Assembly (NCBI GenBank): GCA_030643145.1
Contig: DAOWMJ010000058.1
Coordinates: forward strand, 1-9,991
DNA from: Candidatus Latescibacterota bacterium
GTDB lineage: Bacteria; Krumholzibacteriota; Krumholzibacteriia; Krumholzibacteriales; WJIX01
Direction of reading: 5' to 3'
DNA: 9,991 nt
How positions within the stretch are numbered: the first letter of the stretch is position 1; each line of letters starts with the position of its first letter. Made by a program: the position numbers and the translations under genes. The notes under the pieces were generated by a model, which worked only from the letters and a program-made list of their open reading frames with translations, had not been told where the DNA came from and did no database searches. Of the stretch, positions 1 to 7,128 are shown piece after piece.

Positions 1-806
1 ATCGTTATTGCGGCAATCGGAAATGAATATGCCCACCAGGATAAATAAAATTTTATTTTATAAAATAATTTTATTTGGGCAAACAATAAAAAGACCAGGA
101 ACAATGCAAAATAATATAATATTTTTGCGAATTCATTTATTCCGCTTGTCAATTTTACAAATGAAATAAATCCAACAGCTGGCGGGGCAATTAGGATAAA
201 TAATGTCGGTAACAGTTTATTTGACAGCGGGCTATGGAAAATAATCCGATTAAAAAATATAATTAGCAAGATTATCCAAAAAATAAAACCGATACTAAAG
301 AAAAACCATGAAATTTCTGACGAGAAATGGCTAACACCCGCAACAGGTACTAAAATATTTCCAACTGCAGGAATAAGCCATGACGGATTCATCTGTTTGA
401 TTTCAAATTTATTATGCTGAATCAAAATAGAAATTATTATTATTGTTAAAATAAAATGAATTGTTGTACCACTGATCCAAAGATATTTTGAAATAATTGG
501 ATTGACAGATAAAAATGCGATACTTAAAAGAAGCAGGCTGATTGAGAAAGTTGGGAAAAAACTAAGTTTGATAGGATGATTAAATTCCATTTTTACTTCA
601 TTGTGGAATTTAATCATCTTTATCAAATAAATAAGAGAAACTATTACAAAGAATATCACTGTAATTGTTAAAATGTACTGGCTCAAATTCAAAGGTATCT
701 TAAGTATTGTTTCAGCTTTTTGAAACGCAATAGCAAATCCCGCCATTCCAAGAATCACTGAAAAAAATGATATCGGAAAATATTTTATTCTGTATTCTCT
801 TTTCAT
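1..806 (-). CDS. SLAC1/TehA-family (TDT) anion channel or transporter, C-terminus beyond the window
   Basis: The frame is open from an ATG at 806-804 to the window edge, giving 268 codons with no stop. The start is preceded by GGAGA about 5 nt upstream. The protein is very hydrophobic, with about eight membrane segments visible. Family signatures include FPISFFSVILGMAGF near residues 10-24, NPSWLIPAVGNILVPVAG in the middle, FILIAPPAVGF after it, and WWAYSFPIAAIT at the visible end. These match the tellurite-resistance/dicarboxylate (TDT) family, which includes bacterial TehA and plant SLAC1: inner-membrane anion channels or exporters with a ten-helix fold. The last one or two helices should lie to the left of the window. 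The gene is AT-rich compared with the symporter/amidohydrolase region. The substrate cannot be read from sequence; a tellurite role is only the historical family name. Confidence is high for the family and low for any substrate. Confidence 0.88.
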   Translation of the reverse strand, partial: MKREYRIKYFPISFFSVILGMAGFAIAFQKAETILKIPLNLSQYILTITVIFFVIVSLIYLIKMIKFHNEVKMEFNHPIKLSFFPTFSISLLLLSIAFLSVNPIISKYLWISGTTIHFILTIIIISILIQHNKFEIKQMNPSWLIPAVGNILVPVAGVSHFSSEISWFFFSIGFIFWIILLIIFFNRIIFHSPLSNKLLPTLFILIAPPAVGFISFVKLTSGINEFAKILYYFALFLVFLLFAQIKLFYKIKFYLSWWAYSFPIAAIT

Positions 807-1108
807 ATTATTCTCCATACCATATAGGTAAAAACTATTTGACTGCCGTGATTAGTGAATAAACAAATCACTTCCAATATAAATATATTTCGGGTGATGT
901 CCTTAAAAAATTCGCTTTTTCCCTAAATTTTTCGGCCCTGCCGCAATTGTCGCTCGTTTTTATGACCCTTCCCCACAATAAACCAGTCCACGAGGCATTT
1001 TGGCGAAAGCTGAGTGCCTGAGGAATGAACCCGGCAGTAAATTGAAGCGGCCCACTTTTTCGAAAAACCCAGGTAACCAAGTATCTAAGAACCCTATATC
1101 ACAAGAGG
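807..1108. other. Gene-free stretch, possible interspersed repeat
   Basis: No convincing gene is present. A 70-codon minus-strand frame (1080-868) opens with TTG and has no good ribosome binding site. Its content (low-complexity start, many W, F, R and S residues) does not resemble a folded family I know. The stretch 880-1080 is more GC-rich than the channel gene beside it and begins just after the broken FGE gene, so it could be a non-coding dispersed repeat; that is inference. A 6-bp inverted repeat, GTGATT at 848-853 and AATCAC at 866-871, lies upstream of the channel gene and could be an operator. Nothing else is supportable. Confidence 0.35.
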
Positions 1109-1857
1109 CTATAGGACAGAGCAGCCCCGGCAAACCCTAAACCCGACACCGGCGCTCACTTCGTCCGGCCCGTCGCCGTTACGATCCGCCGTACGGCAGT
1201 ATTCAGCTGCATAGTACCAGCAACCGCCGCGCCTTATTCGGCTAAATCCATCAATAGGCCCTTGGGGGTTATCTGTCGGGCTTACATCATAATAAGTAGT
1301 AATATACCAGTCCCAGCACGACTCCCTTACATTTCCGCTCATGTCATAGGCGCCTAAACTATTCGGCTGAAGCTGACCCACAGGGTAAGTGCGATCATCC
1401 GCGTTGTTCAAATACCACGCGCAGTAACCTATAATGGAATTCAGGTTATGTCCGCTGTGCTCAGCTCCTGATGAGATATTTGTTCCATCAATATATCTGG
1501 CCGCGTATTCCCACTCCGCCTCTGTCGGTAATCTAAACCCGTTCGCGTCCCAATCCACACAATCATTGCTTATATCTCCGCCCTGTGAACCGGCTCTTCA
1601 TCCGGTCTTATCCCAGCCCACCCCATTAAATAACCGGATGTACCGGGAACTAAAATAAGTTCAGCCACTGAATTAATATAAATTGTAATATTATCGGAAT
1701 CTGTATTCCCCCCGCTGTCAGTACCTGTTAGAGTAATAACATGTGTATTTACTGATAGGTCTTCAGTGCGCCGCTTAGTGTATCGGACGAATAGTTTCCG
1801 ATATATACATAAGGATTTTAATTTTGCAGATGTTAGGTTACTACCATCACTGAACAA
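1109..1857 (-). pseudogene. Broken FGE-sulfatase (SUMF1-type) domain protein with internal deletion
   Basis: Two minus-strand frames carry the two ends of one FGE-like domain. The upstream frame (1857-1570) has an Ig-like repeat tail (LSVNTHVITLTGTDSGG) followed by the usual domain opening, ELILVPGTSGYLMGW then DEEPVH, and stops shortly after. The downstream frame (1558-1109, GTG) resumes with DWDANGFRLPTEAEWEYAAR and runs through GAYDMSGNV and GVGFRVCR. Roughly 60 residues normally found between these parts (the YEVTN...YCNW part of the fold) are missing, and the frame changes at about 1570-1590. Normally conserved aromatic positions are altered: NVRESCWDWY where NVWEWCWDWY is usual, and GGCW for GGSW. 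The canonical catalytic Cys pair of true FGE is not complete. These domains occur in sulfatase-maturing enzymes and many secreted FCB-group proteins. It follows the racemase stop on the same strand by about 12 bp and could be transcribed with it, but a functional product is unlikely. Confidence 0.78.
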
Positions 1858-1868
1858 ATTAGAGATAT

Positions 1869-3026
1869 CTATCGAACAACAATGCGCATTATCTGCATGG
1901 GAAGTCTGGCGAGAAGCTCGTAGTTCACCAGGTTGAAACGCTCGGAAAAGGAGGCTACCGAGATATTACGTTTATGCTGCTTCCCGATCAACACCACTTC
2001 GTCATTTTTCTTTACGCCCTGGATCCTTGTAACATCGGCTATCATCATACTCATATTGACCGCTCCTATAATGGGCGCTTCCTTCCCATGGATTAAAACA
2101 TGCCCGATGTTACTCAAGCTCCGGCGGTACCCGTGGAAATAACCAACGGGAATAATCGCTATTCGGGTCTTGTTATCAGTCTGGTACTCGTTGCCATAAC
2201 CGACAAACTCTCCGGGCGGCACCACCTTTGTGTCCATAACCTTCGTTTTCCAGTTCAGCACCCGCGAGAGTGGATTTTTACGGTACCGAGCGTTGTCCGA
2301 TAGAAGTTTGTACACCTTTGTTTCCTTACTCGGCCAATAGCCGTATTGCGCTATCCCTATACGAACCATGTTCATGCGTGTTTCGGGATACATGATCGCG
2401 GCCGCCGAACAGGCAGTGTGATAGTACCGGAACCTTATCCCGTTATTCGAAAACCAATTTCTAATTGTGTTGAAGGTATCGATCTGATGATGAATGCGCA
2501 CATAGTTTGACACACTCTCAGCGCCGGCGTAATGCGTGCATAATCCCTCGATTTCAAGAAGGCCGGTATTTTCCTTAATTACCTGGACAACTTTGCTTAA
2601 ATCGGGCTGCTCAATTCCTGTTCGGTGCAAGCCGGTTTCCACCTCGATATGGACACGGGCTGGTTTGCCAGCAAGCTTAGCAGAGCTGACTACTTTTTTC
2701 AGTCTGTCTATATTGGATATGAAAAAAGAGATTTTATTTTCGATGAGCCATGGCAAGCTCTCATCGTCGATAACTCCCATGACCATAAGTTCTGTAGAAT
2801 CACTCTTTACTTTCATTGCCTTTCCCGCTTCATAGACATCGAAGGTGGCGAAATAGTCGATACCGCACTCTTCGGCCAGGGGCAGGAACTGCTCGATCCC
2901 ATGTCCGTAGGCATTCCCTTTTATTACCGAGACAAATTTAACATCAAGCCCGATGAGATCTTTCAGATACTTGATGTTTTTCCGCAAGGCCTTTTTACTT
3001 AATTCGATGTACGATGTCTGTAGCAT
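1869..3026 (-). CDS. alr: Alanine-racemase-family PLP enzyme with an unusual active site
   Basis: 385 residues, the usual length for fold-III alanine racemases, with an N-terminal TIM barrel and a C-terminal beta domain. Visible landmarks are the PLP lysine K36 in VSVIKGNAYGHG, H165 in CTHYAGAE, R222 in NMVRIGIAQYGY, and the second catalytic base Y277 in FVGYGNEY, all as in canonical enzymes. Departures are E128 where Lys (often carbamylated) usually sits (HIEVETGLHRTG for HIKVDTGMGRLG), GYFHG for GYADG at 305-309, and NMS at 324-326 for the usual CMD. Such changes near the substrate carboxylate suggest altered or broadened specificity, but activity on alanine for peptidoglycan remains possible. 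No signal peptide is seen, so it is likely cytosolic. ATG at 3026 has GGAG 11 nt upstream, and the gene starts 17 bp after the amidohydrolase stop, so the two are almost certainly co-transcribed. The fold is certain, the substrate is not. Confidence 0.9.
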   Translation of the reverse strand: MLQTSYIELSKKALRKNIKYLKDLIGLDVKFVSVIKGNAYGHGIEQFLPLAEECGIDYFATFDVYEAGKAMKVKSDSTELMVMGVIDDESLPWLIENKISFFISNIDRLKKVVSSAKLAGKPARVHIEVETGLHRTGIEQPDLSKVVQVIKENTGLLEIEGLCTHYAGAESVSNYVRIHHQIDTFNTIRNWFSNNGIRFRYYHTACSAAAIMYPETRMNMVRIGIAQYGYWPSKETKVYKLLSDNARYRKNPLSRVLNWKTKVMDTKVVPPGEFVGYGNEYQTDNKTRIAIIPVGYFHGYRRSLSNIGHVLIHGKEAPIIGAVNMSMMIADVTRIQGVKKNDEVVLIGKQHKRNISVASFSERFNLVNYELLARLPMQIMRIVVR

Positions 3027-3043
3027 TTCAGTATCTACTCCAG

Positions 3044-4189
3044 TTAAGTTGATGAATCGATTTCCTTGATTAGCTGTATAAATATTTCTACACCATTCTC
3101 CAAAATGCTGTCCGGAAAATCATAGTTCTCACTGTGCAGAGGCGGACAATCTTTTCCCGCACCGAGTCCGAACATCGCGCCGGTGGTCTTATTAAGAAAA
3201 TATGAGAAATCCTCTGTCCATGAGAAAGGCTCCTCGACCCATGTAACATTCATCCCCCCCTTTTTCGCCGCCAGTTCGAGGATCGAAACGGCGCCCGCAT
3301 CGTTAATTGTCGCGGGGAATTCTTCAACCCACTCGACATCTTGCGTCAGACGGTGGCGAGCGGCTATCTCCGACACCTCTTGCGTCACCTTTCCTCCCAT
3401 CTCATTGAGTATGCCGTCTGTGGGAGCGCGGAGGGTAGCCATTATCACACCTGTTCCCGGTGACGACCCAAAAGCGATTTCGCCGAGTCTGATATGTATG
3501 ATGGTTATCATCGCCTGTTTCTTACTTCTATTATAACTCTCCGATATGGCTTTTATATTCTCGATGATTTCGGTCATCGCGAAAACCGGATTATTCCCCT
3601 GCTCGGGATGTCCAGCGTGAGCGGTCGCTCCCTTTAGTTCGACGACTATCCCCTTAGATGCAATCGCGAATAATCCTTTTTTCATTACAATATCGCCCGG
3701 GTTGAAACCGGGCAGATTATGAAGGGCGAATATATAATCCGCCTTGAGTTCCTCGTAAAACCGGCTTCTGCTGATCCCTTTCGCTCCCGCTGCTATCTCT
3801 TCAGCGGGTTCGAAAAGAAGCACTATCCTGGCCTTGATTTCACCGGGATGATCGTGGAGGTACGAAGCGACACCCAGTAGCATCGCCATATGCCCATCAT
3901 GCCCACAGGCGTGGCTCGCACCCCGGTTCCTGCTGGCATGGTTGAAAGTGTTTTTTTCTGTTATCGGAAGTCCGTCGAGTTCAGCGCGCAGGACAACGGT
4001 AGCCCCCGGCTTGCCCGACTCATAGACGGCCGCCACCGCGTTCTCCGAAAAACCGCTGACGATCCTTGTCGGTTCAAATTCCTCGAGGAATGACACGATT
4101 ACCGAGGCTGTTTTCCCCTCGTTCCCTGAGGTCTCGGGCGCCTTGTGAAGTTCTCTTCTTATGCCTCGCAAAAATTCATTCAATTTCAT
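3044..4189 (-). CDS. M20D-family metal-dependent amidohydrolase (N-acyl amino acid / aminoacyl amide hydrolase)
   Basis: 381 residues from the ATG at 4189, typical of the M20D group (hippurate hydrolase, N-acetyl amino acid deacetylase, IAA-amino acid hydrolase). Visible in order: LRAELDGLPI at 67-76; the metal motif HACGHDGH at 93-100 with ligands C95 and H97; EPAEE at 127-131 with catalytic E130 and ligand E131; ALHNLPG with H157; the lid/dimerisation stretch KGATAHAGHPEQGNNP from 186; WTEDFSYF at 324-331; and PPLHSENYD with H352 as last ligand. The binuclear site is complete, so the enzyme is probably active. There is no signal peptide. A TTG four codons upstream (4201) is an alternative start; neither has a strong ribosome binding site. 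It lies 17 bp before the racemase, suggesting that the released amino acid is passed to it. The acyl group and amino acid cannot be deduced. Confidence 0.9.
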   Translation of the reverse strand: MKLNEFLRGIRRELHKAPETSGNEGKTASVIVSFLEEFEPTRIVSGFSENAVAAVYESGKPGATVVLRAELDGLPITEKNTFNHASRNRGASHACGHDGHMAMLLGVASYLHDHPGEIKARIVLLFEPAEEIAAGAKGISRSRFYEELKADYIFALHNLPGFNPGDIVMKKGLFAIASKGIVVELKGATAHAGHPEQGNNPVFAMTEIIENIKAISESYNRSKKQAMITIIHIRLGEIAFGSSPGTGVIMATLRAPTDGILNEMGGKVTQEVSEIAARHRLTQDVEWVEEFPATINDAGAVSILELAAKKGGMNVTWVEEPFSWTEDFSYFLNKTTGAMFGLGAGKDCPPLHSENYDFPDSILENGVEIFIQLIKEIDSST

Positions 4190-4306
4190 ACTGCAAAACA
4201 AACCCGTTAATTTTTTCTCTCTTTAAACAATGTCTTTCACTACTGTCCCAACGTTGCTTTTTGAAATTCGTGTAATAGTATAAATAAATATCAGTTAAGT
4301 GTCAAA

Positions 4307-4441
4307 ATGTTATTTATCGATTTGAACTCAGGATCACCTTTAAGCCATACTTCCATAACAAGATTGAAGGAGATGGCTTATGAATTCTGGAAAAACGATT
4401 TCCTCTCGGCTGATGGATTTTCCTCTCATTTACGAATTTAG
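4307..4441 (+). other. Small ORF, possible N-terminal remnant of a class-V aminotransferase-like gene
   Basis: This 44-residue plus-strand frame lies in the 277-289 bp gap between the amidohydrolase start and the symporter stop. It opens MLFIDLNSGSPL and later has YEFWKNDFLSADGFSSH. Spacing and residues vaguely echo the first 40 residues of cysteine-desulfurase-like proteins (LDxNATTPL ... FGNPSSxH), but similarity is weak, there is no ribosome binding site, and the frame stops at 4441. It could be a decayed 5-prime gene end or chance. The rest of 4202-4478 shows no gene or clear terminator; a promoter for the amidohydrolase/racemase pair would be expected here, but I cannot single one out. 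Confidence 0.2.
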
Positions 4442-4478
4442 AAGATGATTTCCATCATAATAGCATCGCAAGGTTTTA

Positions 4479-5952
4479 TCATTCCGCCCAAATAAAATCT
4501 GTTGTTTTCTTCACCGATCTGAGAATCAAGAATACGACGATTGAAACGCCCACTCCCACCACCGCGGGATCGACCGTAACCAGCTTCCGGAACAAAGGGC
4601 TGAAACCGCTGGAATCCACATAACCCTGATAAAAGGTAAACCTGTAGGCAAGCGTTACGAAAATAGCGGTAAGCATCGAGTAGAATATATGCGAGTTCAG
4701 CCGCCTCGATTTCTCCCGGCAAAAGATCCCGACAACGATAGGCAGGATAATCGCCGGTGCCCACAGGTGATAGGTAAAGAGAAGCAATCCGATTATATCC
4801 GACCAGAGGATAGCTATGAAGACGGCCACCAATCCCAGCGATGCTGTGCAGAACCGGGCCAGTTTGAGTGTCCGTCCGTCCCCTCTGTCTTTCCATCCCA
4901 GCTGATGTTCGAAAAGATCCTTCACGAATATAGCCGTCGATGAATTGAGGGCCGAATCCGCTGACGACATCACCGCCATGAGGAGCGCTCCTATTATCAG
5001 CCCGCCTATTACAGGATTGTTCAGCTTTCTTATGACCTGGGGAAGTGCGAGCTGCGGGTCGATCTCTGGAAAATGAATTCTCGCGTATAGTGCTATAAAG
5101 AAAAGTACACCGGGGAACAGTATCGCGAGAAAGATTCCCACTCCGGCTATTCCTATCTTCGTCTCCCTGATGTTTTTCCCAACGCAGTACCTCGTGGCGT
5201 AACCTGGGGCGAATGTTTCCCCGAAGAGGAATGCGAGAAAGGTGGTCACTAGAAAGAGCCACCCCTTCCCCCCTTCCAGCATGAAGAACTCAGGCTTCAC
5301 CGTCTCCCGTATCGAGCTCCACGAATTAACGATATCGGGAACGCACCAGATAAGCGTGATTATGAAGCCGGCCAGCAATATTATGAACTGGAACATATCG
5401 GTGTGAATTACCGCCAAAAGTCCGCCCGCTGTGCTGTAGATCACCACCATGCTGCCCCCCACTATGATGGCCCACCTCAGCACAACCCGCGCTTCCGCGA
5501 ATTCGGGAAGGATCGCCGCGAGCACGCTTCCGAAAGCGGCCATCTGAGCGGCAACTATGAAAACACTGAAGAGAAGCGAGAGGATCAGTACAACGAAACG
5601 GGTTCTCTCCCCGAAGCGGTACCCGAAATAACCCGCTACGGTATATAACTCAAGCTCCCTGAACCTCGGGGCCACGAACAGCCCGCTGAATATGAAGTGA
5701 AGATACCAACCTGTGGAGACCAGGAGCATCAGGATGCCCCACTCGTAGGTTTTCGCAATAGCGCCAATCGAACAGCCACCCCCGATCACCGTGGCTCCCA
5801 TTGTGCAGAAAAGGTAGAACCACCTCACACTCCGCCCGGCGACGAGGAAATCGTCGCGTATCTCCAATCTTCTTCGCTTTCGACACACCCTTGATGAATA
5901 TAAACACCATGTAGGCGGCCACGATTTCCCACAGGATCAGCCTCGAGCTCAT
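4479..5952 (-). CDS. Sodium:solute symporter (SSS family), with apparent +1 frameshift near the N-terminus
   Basis: The main frame (GTG at 5888 to TGA at 4479, 469 codons) encodes a polytopic membrane protein of the SSS family (TC 2.A.21, LeuT fold). It carries DDFLVAGRSV near its start, YSTAGGLLAV followed by HTDMFQF at about 151-167, and MSSADSALNSS at 307-317. The Ser pair in this last motif matches the Na2 site of PutP and vSGLT. The first membrane helix is missing from this frame but is present in the overlapping frame from the ATG at 5952 (LILWEIVAAYMVFIFIKGV). The two join naturally if one extra base is skipped around 5851-5880, giving about 490 residues, normal for the family. This could be a real inactivating frameshift, a sequencing or assembly error, or less likely recoding. 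The ATG has no strong ribosome binding site. The transporter is upstream of, and on the same strand as, the amidohydrolase and racemase, so it may import their substrate; substrate type is unknown. Confidence 0.85.
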
Positions 5953-6100
5953 GATATAGGGAGCGGGGTGTTGTTATTCGAATTTGCGCGTATAATACAT
6001 AACATATACTATAACTTATCCCATTATCCAGGGCGCTTCAAGCCAAAATACTAAAAACCCCACATTAATCCACTGATCCTTTAGTCTCCCCAAAAAATGC

Positions 6101-6128
6101 TTGCCGCTAGACAATTTCGCCATATAAT
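6101..6128 (+). promoter_or_regulatory. Candidate sigma-70-type promoter
   Basis: A perfect TATAAT at 6123-6128 lies 16 bp after TTGCCG at 6101-6106 (4 of 6 matches to TTGACA). It points to the 21-codon ORF at 6202. Transcription would start near 6135, giving an approximately 65-nt leader. AT-rich surroundings make chance matches possible. Confidence 0.4.
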
Positions 6129-6150
6129 CTGATAAAGCATATCAAGACAC

Positions 6151-6183
6151 ACTTACAACGCTGGTAGTTGGATATTTGTAAGT
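6151..6183 (+). repeat. Perfect 8-bp inverted repeat in a leader region
   Basis: ACTTACAA at 6151-6158 is repeated in inverse as TTGTAAGT at 6176-6183, separated by 17 bp. The right arm ends just before the ribosome binding site of the ORF at 6202 (GAAGGAAG, 6185-6192). It could be a repressor site or an RNA stem limiting access to the ribosome binding site. No regulator is identifiable. Confidence 0.4.
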
Positions 6184-6201
6184 TGAAGGAAGATTTAAAT
6201 C

Positions 6202-6267
6202 ATGAAAAAGAATATACTCTTACTGGTATTAATATTTATTATGTTTTCCACAGTTGCAGGTGTTTAG
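6202..6267 (+). CDS. 21-residue hydrophobic peptide, likely a signal-peptide stub of a truncated secreted protein
   Basis: The peptide begins MKKNILLLVLIF and ends FSTVAGV. It has two lysines, a hydrophobic core and a small-residue tail, exactly the shape of a Sec signal peptide, but stops at TAG (6265-6267) where the mature protein should begin. Translation signals are good: GAAGGAAG at 6185-6192, about 9 nt before the ATG, with a candidate promoter and inverted repeat upstream. The stop overlaps by 2 bp the stop of the toxin gene on the other strand, so the original gene was probably cut when the toxin-antitoxin module arrived. The alternative is a genuine small membrane peptide, for example of the type I toxin kind. 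I favour the truncated-gene reading. Confidence 0.45.
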   Translation: MKKNILLLVLIFIMFSTVAGV

Positions 6268-6587
6268 AACGCAAACATTTCAGCAATAACGGATAGCACT
6301 TTTTTTGCTGAACGCCGATTCAGCTTTCCAATATTTGCCACAAGACGCCCTTTGTCAATCGTTCGTATTTGATCCAAAACAATTTGCCCGTTCTTATTCT
6401 TGAATCGGCAGGATACACGCGTTGGGTAATTTCTGCCCTTGGTCGTCATTGGAGCAACAATAACAGTACGAATGTTGTGATTCATTTCATCAGGAGATAT
6501 AATCAAACAGGGTCGTGTTTTCTTAATTTCACTTCCAATAGTTGGATCAAGATTAACAAGATAGACCTCGAAACGATTCACTTCCAT
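6264..6587 (-). CDS. mazF: MazF/PemK-family mRNA interferase toxin
   Basis: 107 residues from the ATG at 6587, the usual MazF length. Sequence runs through the family landmarks: VNRFEVYLVNLDPTIGSE, KTRPCLIISPDEMN, VAPMTT, then LDQIRTIDKGRL. R25 and T48 fall at the positions of the catalytic pair known in Bacillus subtilis MazF, so the ribonuclease is probably active. It would cleave mRNA at short specific sites when not bound by its antitoxin; the site cannot be predicted. I chose the ATG at 6587 because AAGGAGG lies 7 nt upstream inside the antitoxin gene. Longer TTG (6608) and ATG (6593) starts are less well placed. It overlaps the end of mazE by 10 bp, which supports translational coupling. 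Confidence 0.95.
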   Translation of the reverse strand: MEVNRFEVYLVNLDPTIGSEIKKTRPCLIISPDEMNHNIRTVIVAPMTTKGRNYPTRVSCRFKNKNGQIVLDQIRTIDKGRLVANIGKLNRRSAKKVLSVIAEMFAF

Positions 6588-6835
6588 TCCCATTCCTCCT
6601 TGTCCCAAACCGTCTCAGTTATTTCTTCACTATCAAGCAACCTATCATCACCATGTTTTGCCATAGCTTTGTATGAATCAACCCAACCAGTTCGGGGATG
6701 CTCGGCTGGACTTATAATGAGTCTGTTCTCTTCCACGAAAATCTCAATATCTCTTTTTATGCCTAACTGTTCGATTAATGGTTTTGGTATACGAATACCC
6801 TGCGAATTTCCGATCTTGACAATCTTTGATTTCAT
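6578..6835 (-). CDS. mazE: MazE-type antitoxin with AbrB/SpoVT DNA-binding domain
   Basis: 85 residues. Residues 1-45 form the swapped-hairpin AbrB/MazE DNA-binding domain (KIGNSQGIRIPKPLIEQLGI). The acidic, tryptophan-rich tail (GWVDSYKAMAKHGDDRLLD, ending WDKEEWEWK) is the part that in MazE proteins threads across the MazF dimer and blocks it. The start ATG at 6835 has AGAGGTGA upstream at good spacing. It is the first gene of a two-gene operon with mazF and ends in TGA. It is expected to repress its own promoter together with MazF, and a palindrome lies within that promoter. Confidence 0.95.
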   Translation of the reverse strand: MKSKIVKIGNSQGIRIPKPLIEQLGIKRDIEIFVEENRLIISPAEHPRTGWVDSYKAMAKHGDDRLLDSEEITETVWDKEEWEWK

Positions 6836-6859
6836 TTCAGCATCACCTCTTGTAAATAC

Positions 6860-6888
6860 ATTGTAATCACATTATGTGATAATGTCAA
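6860..6888 (-). promoter_or_regulatory. mazEF promoter with embedded operator palindrome
   Basis: Reading the minus strand, TTGACA (6888-6883, perfect -35) is followed after exactly 17 bp by TACAAT (6865-6860, 5 of 6 to the -10). A perfect inverted repeat, ATCACAT-T-ATGTGAT on the plus strand, fills 6866-6880 inside the spacer. The antitoxin ATG is 24 bp beyond the -10 element, leaving room for a short leader with the ribosome binding site. The placement fits autorepression by MazE or the MazEF complex; binding itself is inferred. Confidence 0.75.
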
Positions 6889-6908
6889 GCCCTTTTTTAA
6901 CTATTACC

Positions 6909-7097
6909 TTATATACAGCCTAACTTGTTTCTAAATACTAAGAGAGCATTTCCATATATCATTCCCGGTGTAAAAGAAGTTGCCGAAGGCAATTTAGGAA
7001 AATCTTTGATTTCCCTTTTATCCGCTGTTAAGTGAAATTTTTGCGATAATACTAAAGTTGAAATAAAAATCAATATCATGTCAAATCTCTTAAGCAT
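6909..7097 (-). CDS. Short hypothetical ORF with signal-like N-terminus, possibly truncated
   Basis: 62 codons from ATG at 7097. The N-terminus MLKRFDMILIFISTLVLS looks like a signal peptide, followed by about 44 residues with no recognisable domain. There is no good ribosome binding site for the first ATG; an internal ATG at codon 7 has AAGAGA upstream. A TTAAGC/GCTTAA palindrome with a 3-nt loop (7090-7104) spans the start. The ORF ends about 20 bp before the -35 of the mazEF promoter and begins 31 bp from the IS end, so it may be the leftover 5-prime end of a secreted-protein gene. I do not recognise a family, and it may not be expressed. Confidence 0.3.
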   Translation of the reverse strand: MLKRFDMILIFISTLVLSQKFHLTADKREIKDFPKLPSATSFTPGMIYGNALLVFRNKLGCI

Positions 7098-7128
7098 CGC
7101 TTAAAAAGATGATGGATTAATGATAGTA

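Noticed and set aside
4438..5262. A 274-codon minus-strand frame overlapping the symporter
   Set aside because: It lies in another frame of the symporter, is rich in Arg, Gly and Ser, and has no family pattern, while the symporter frame has clear motifs.
6588..6608. Longer mazF start at TTG 6608
   Set aside because: The family alignment begins at MEVNRF and AAGGAGG is correctly spaced only for the ATG at 6587.
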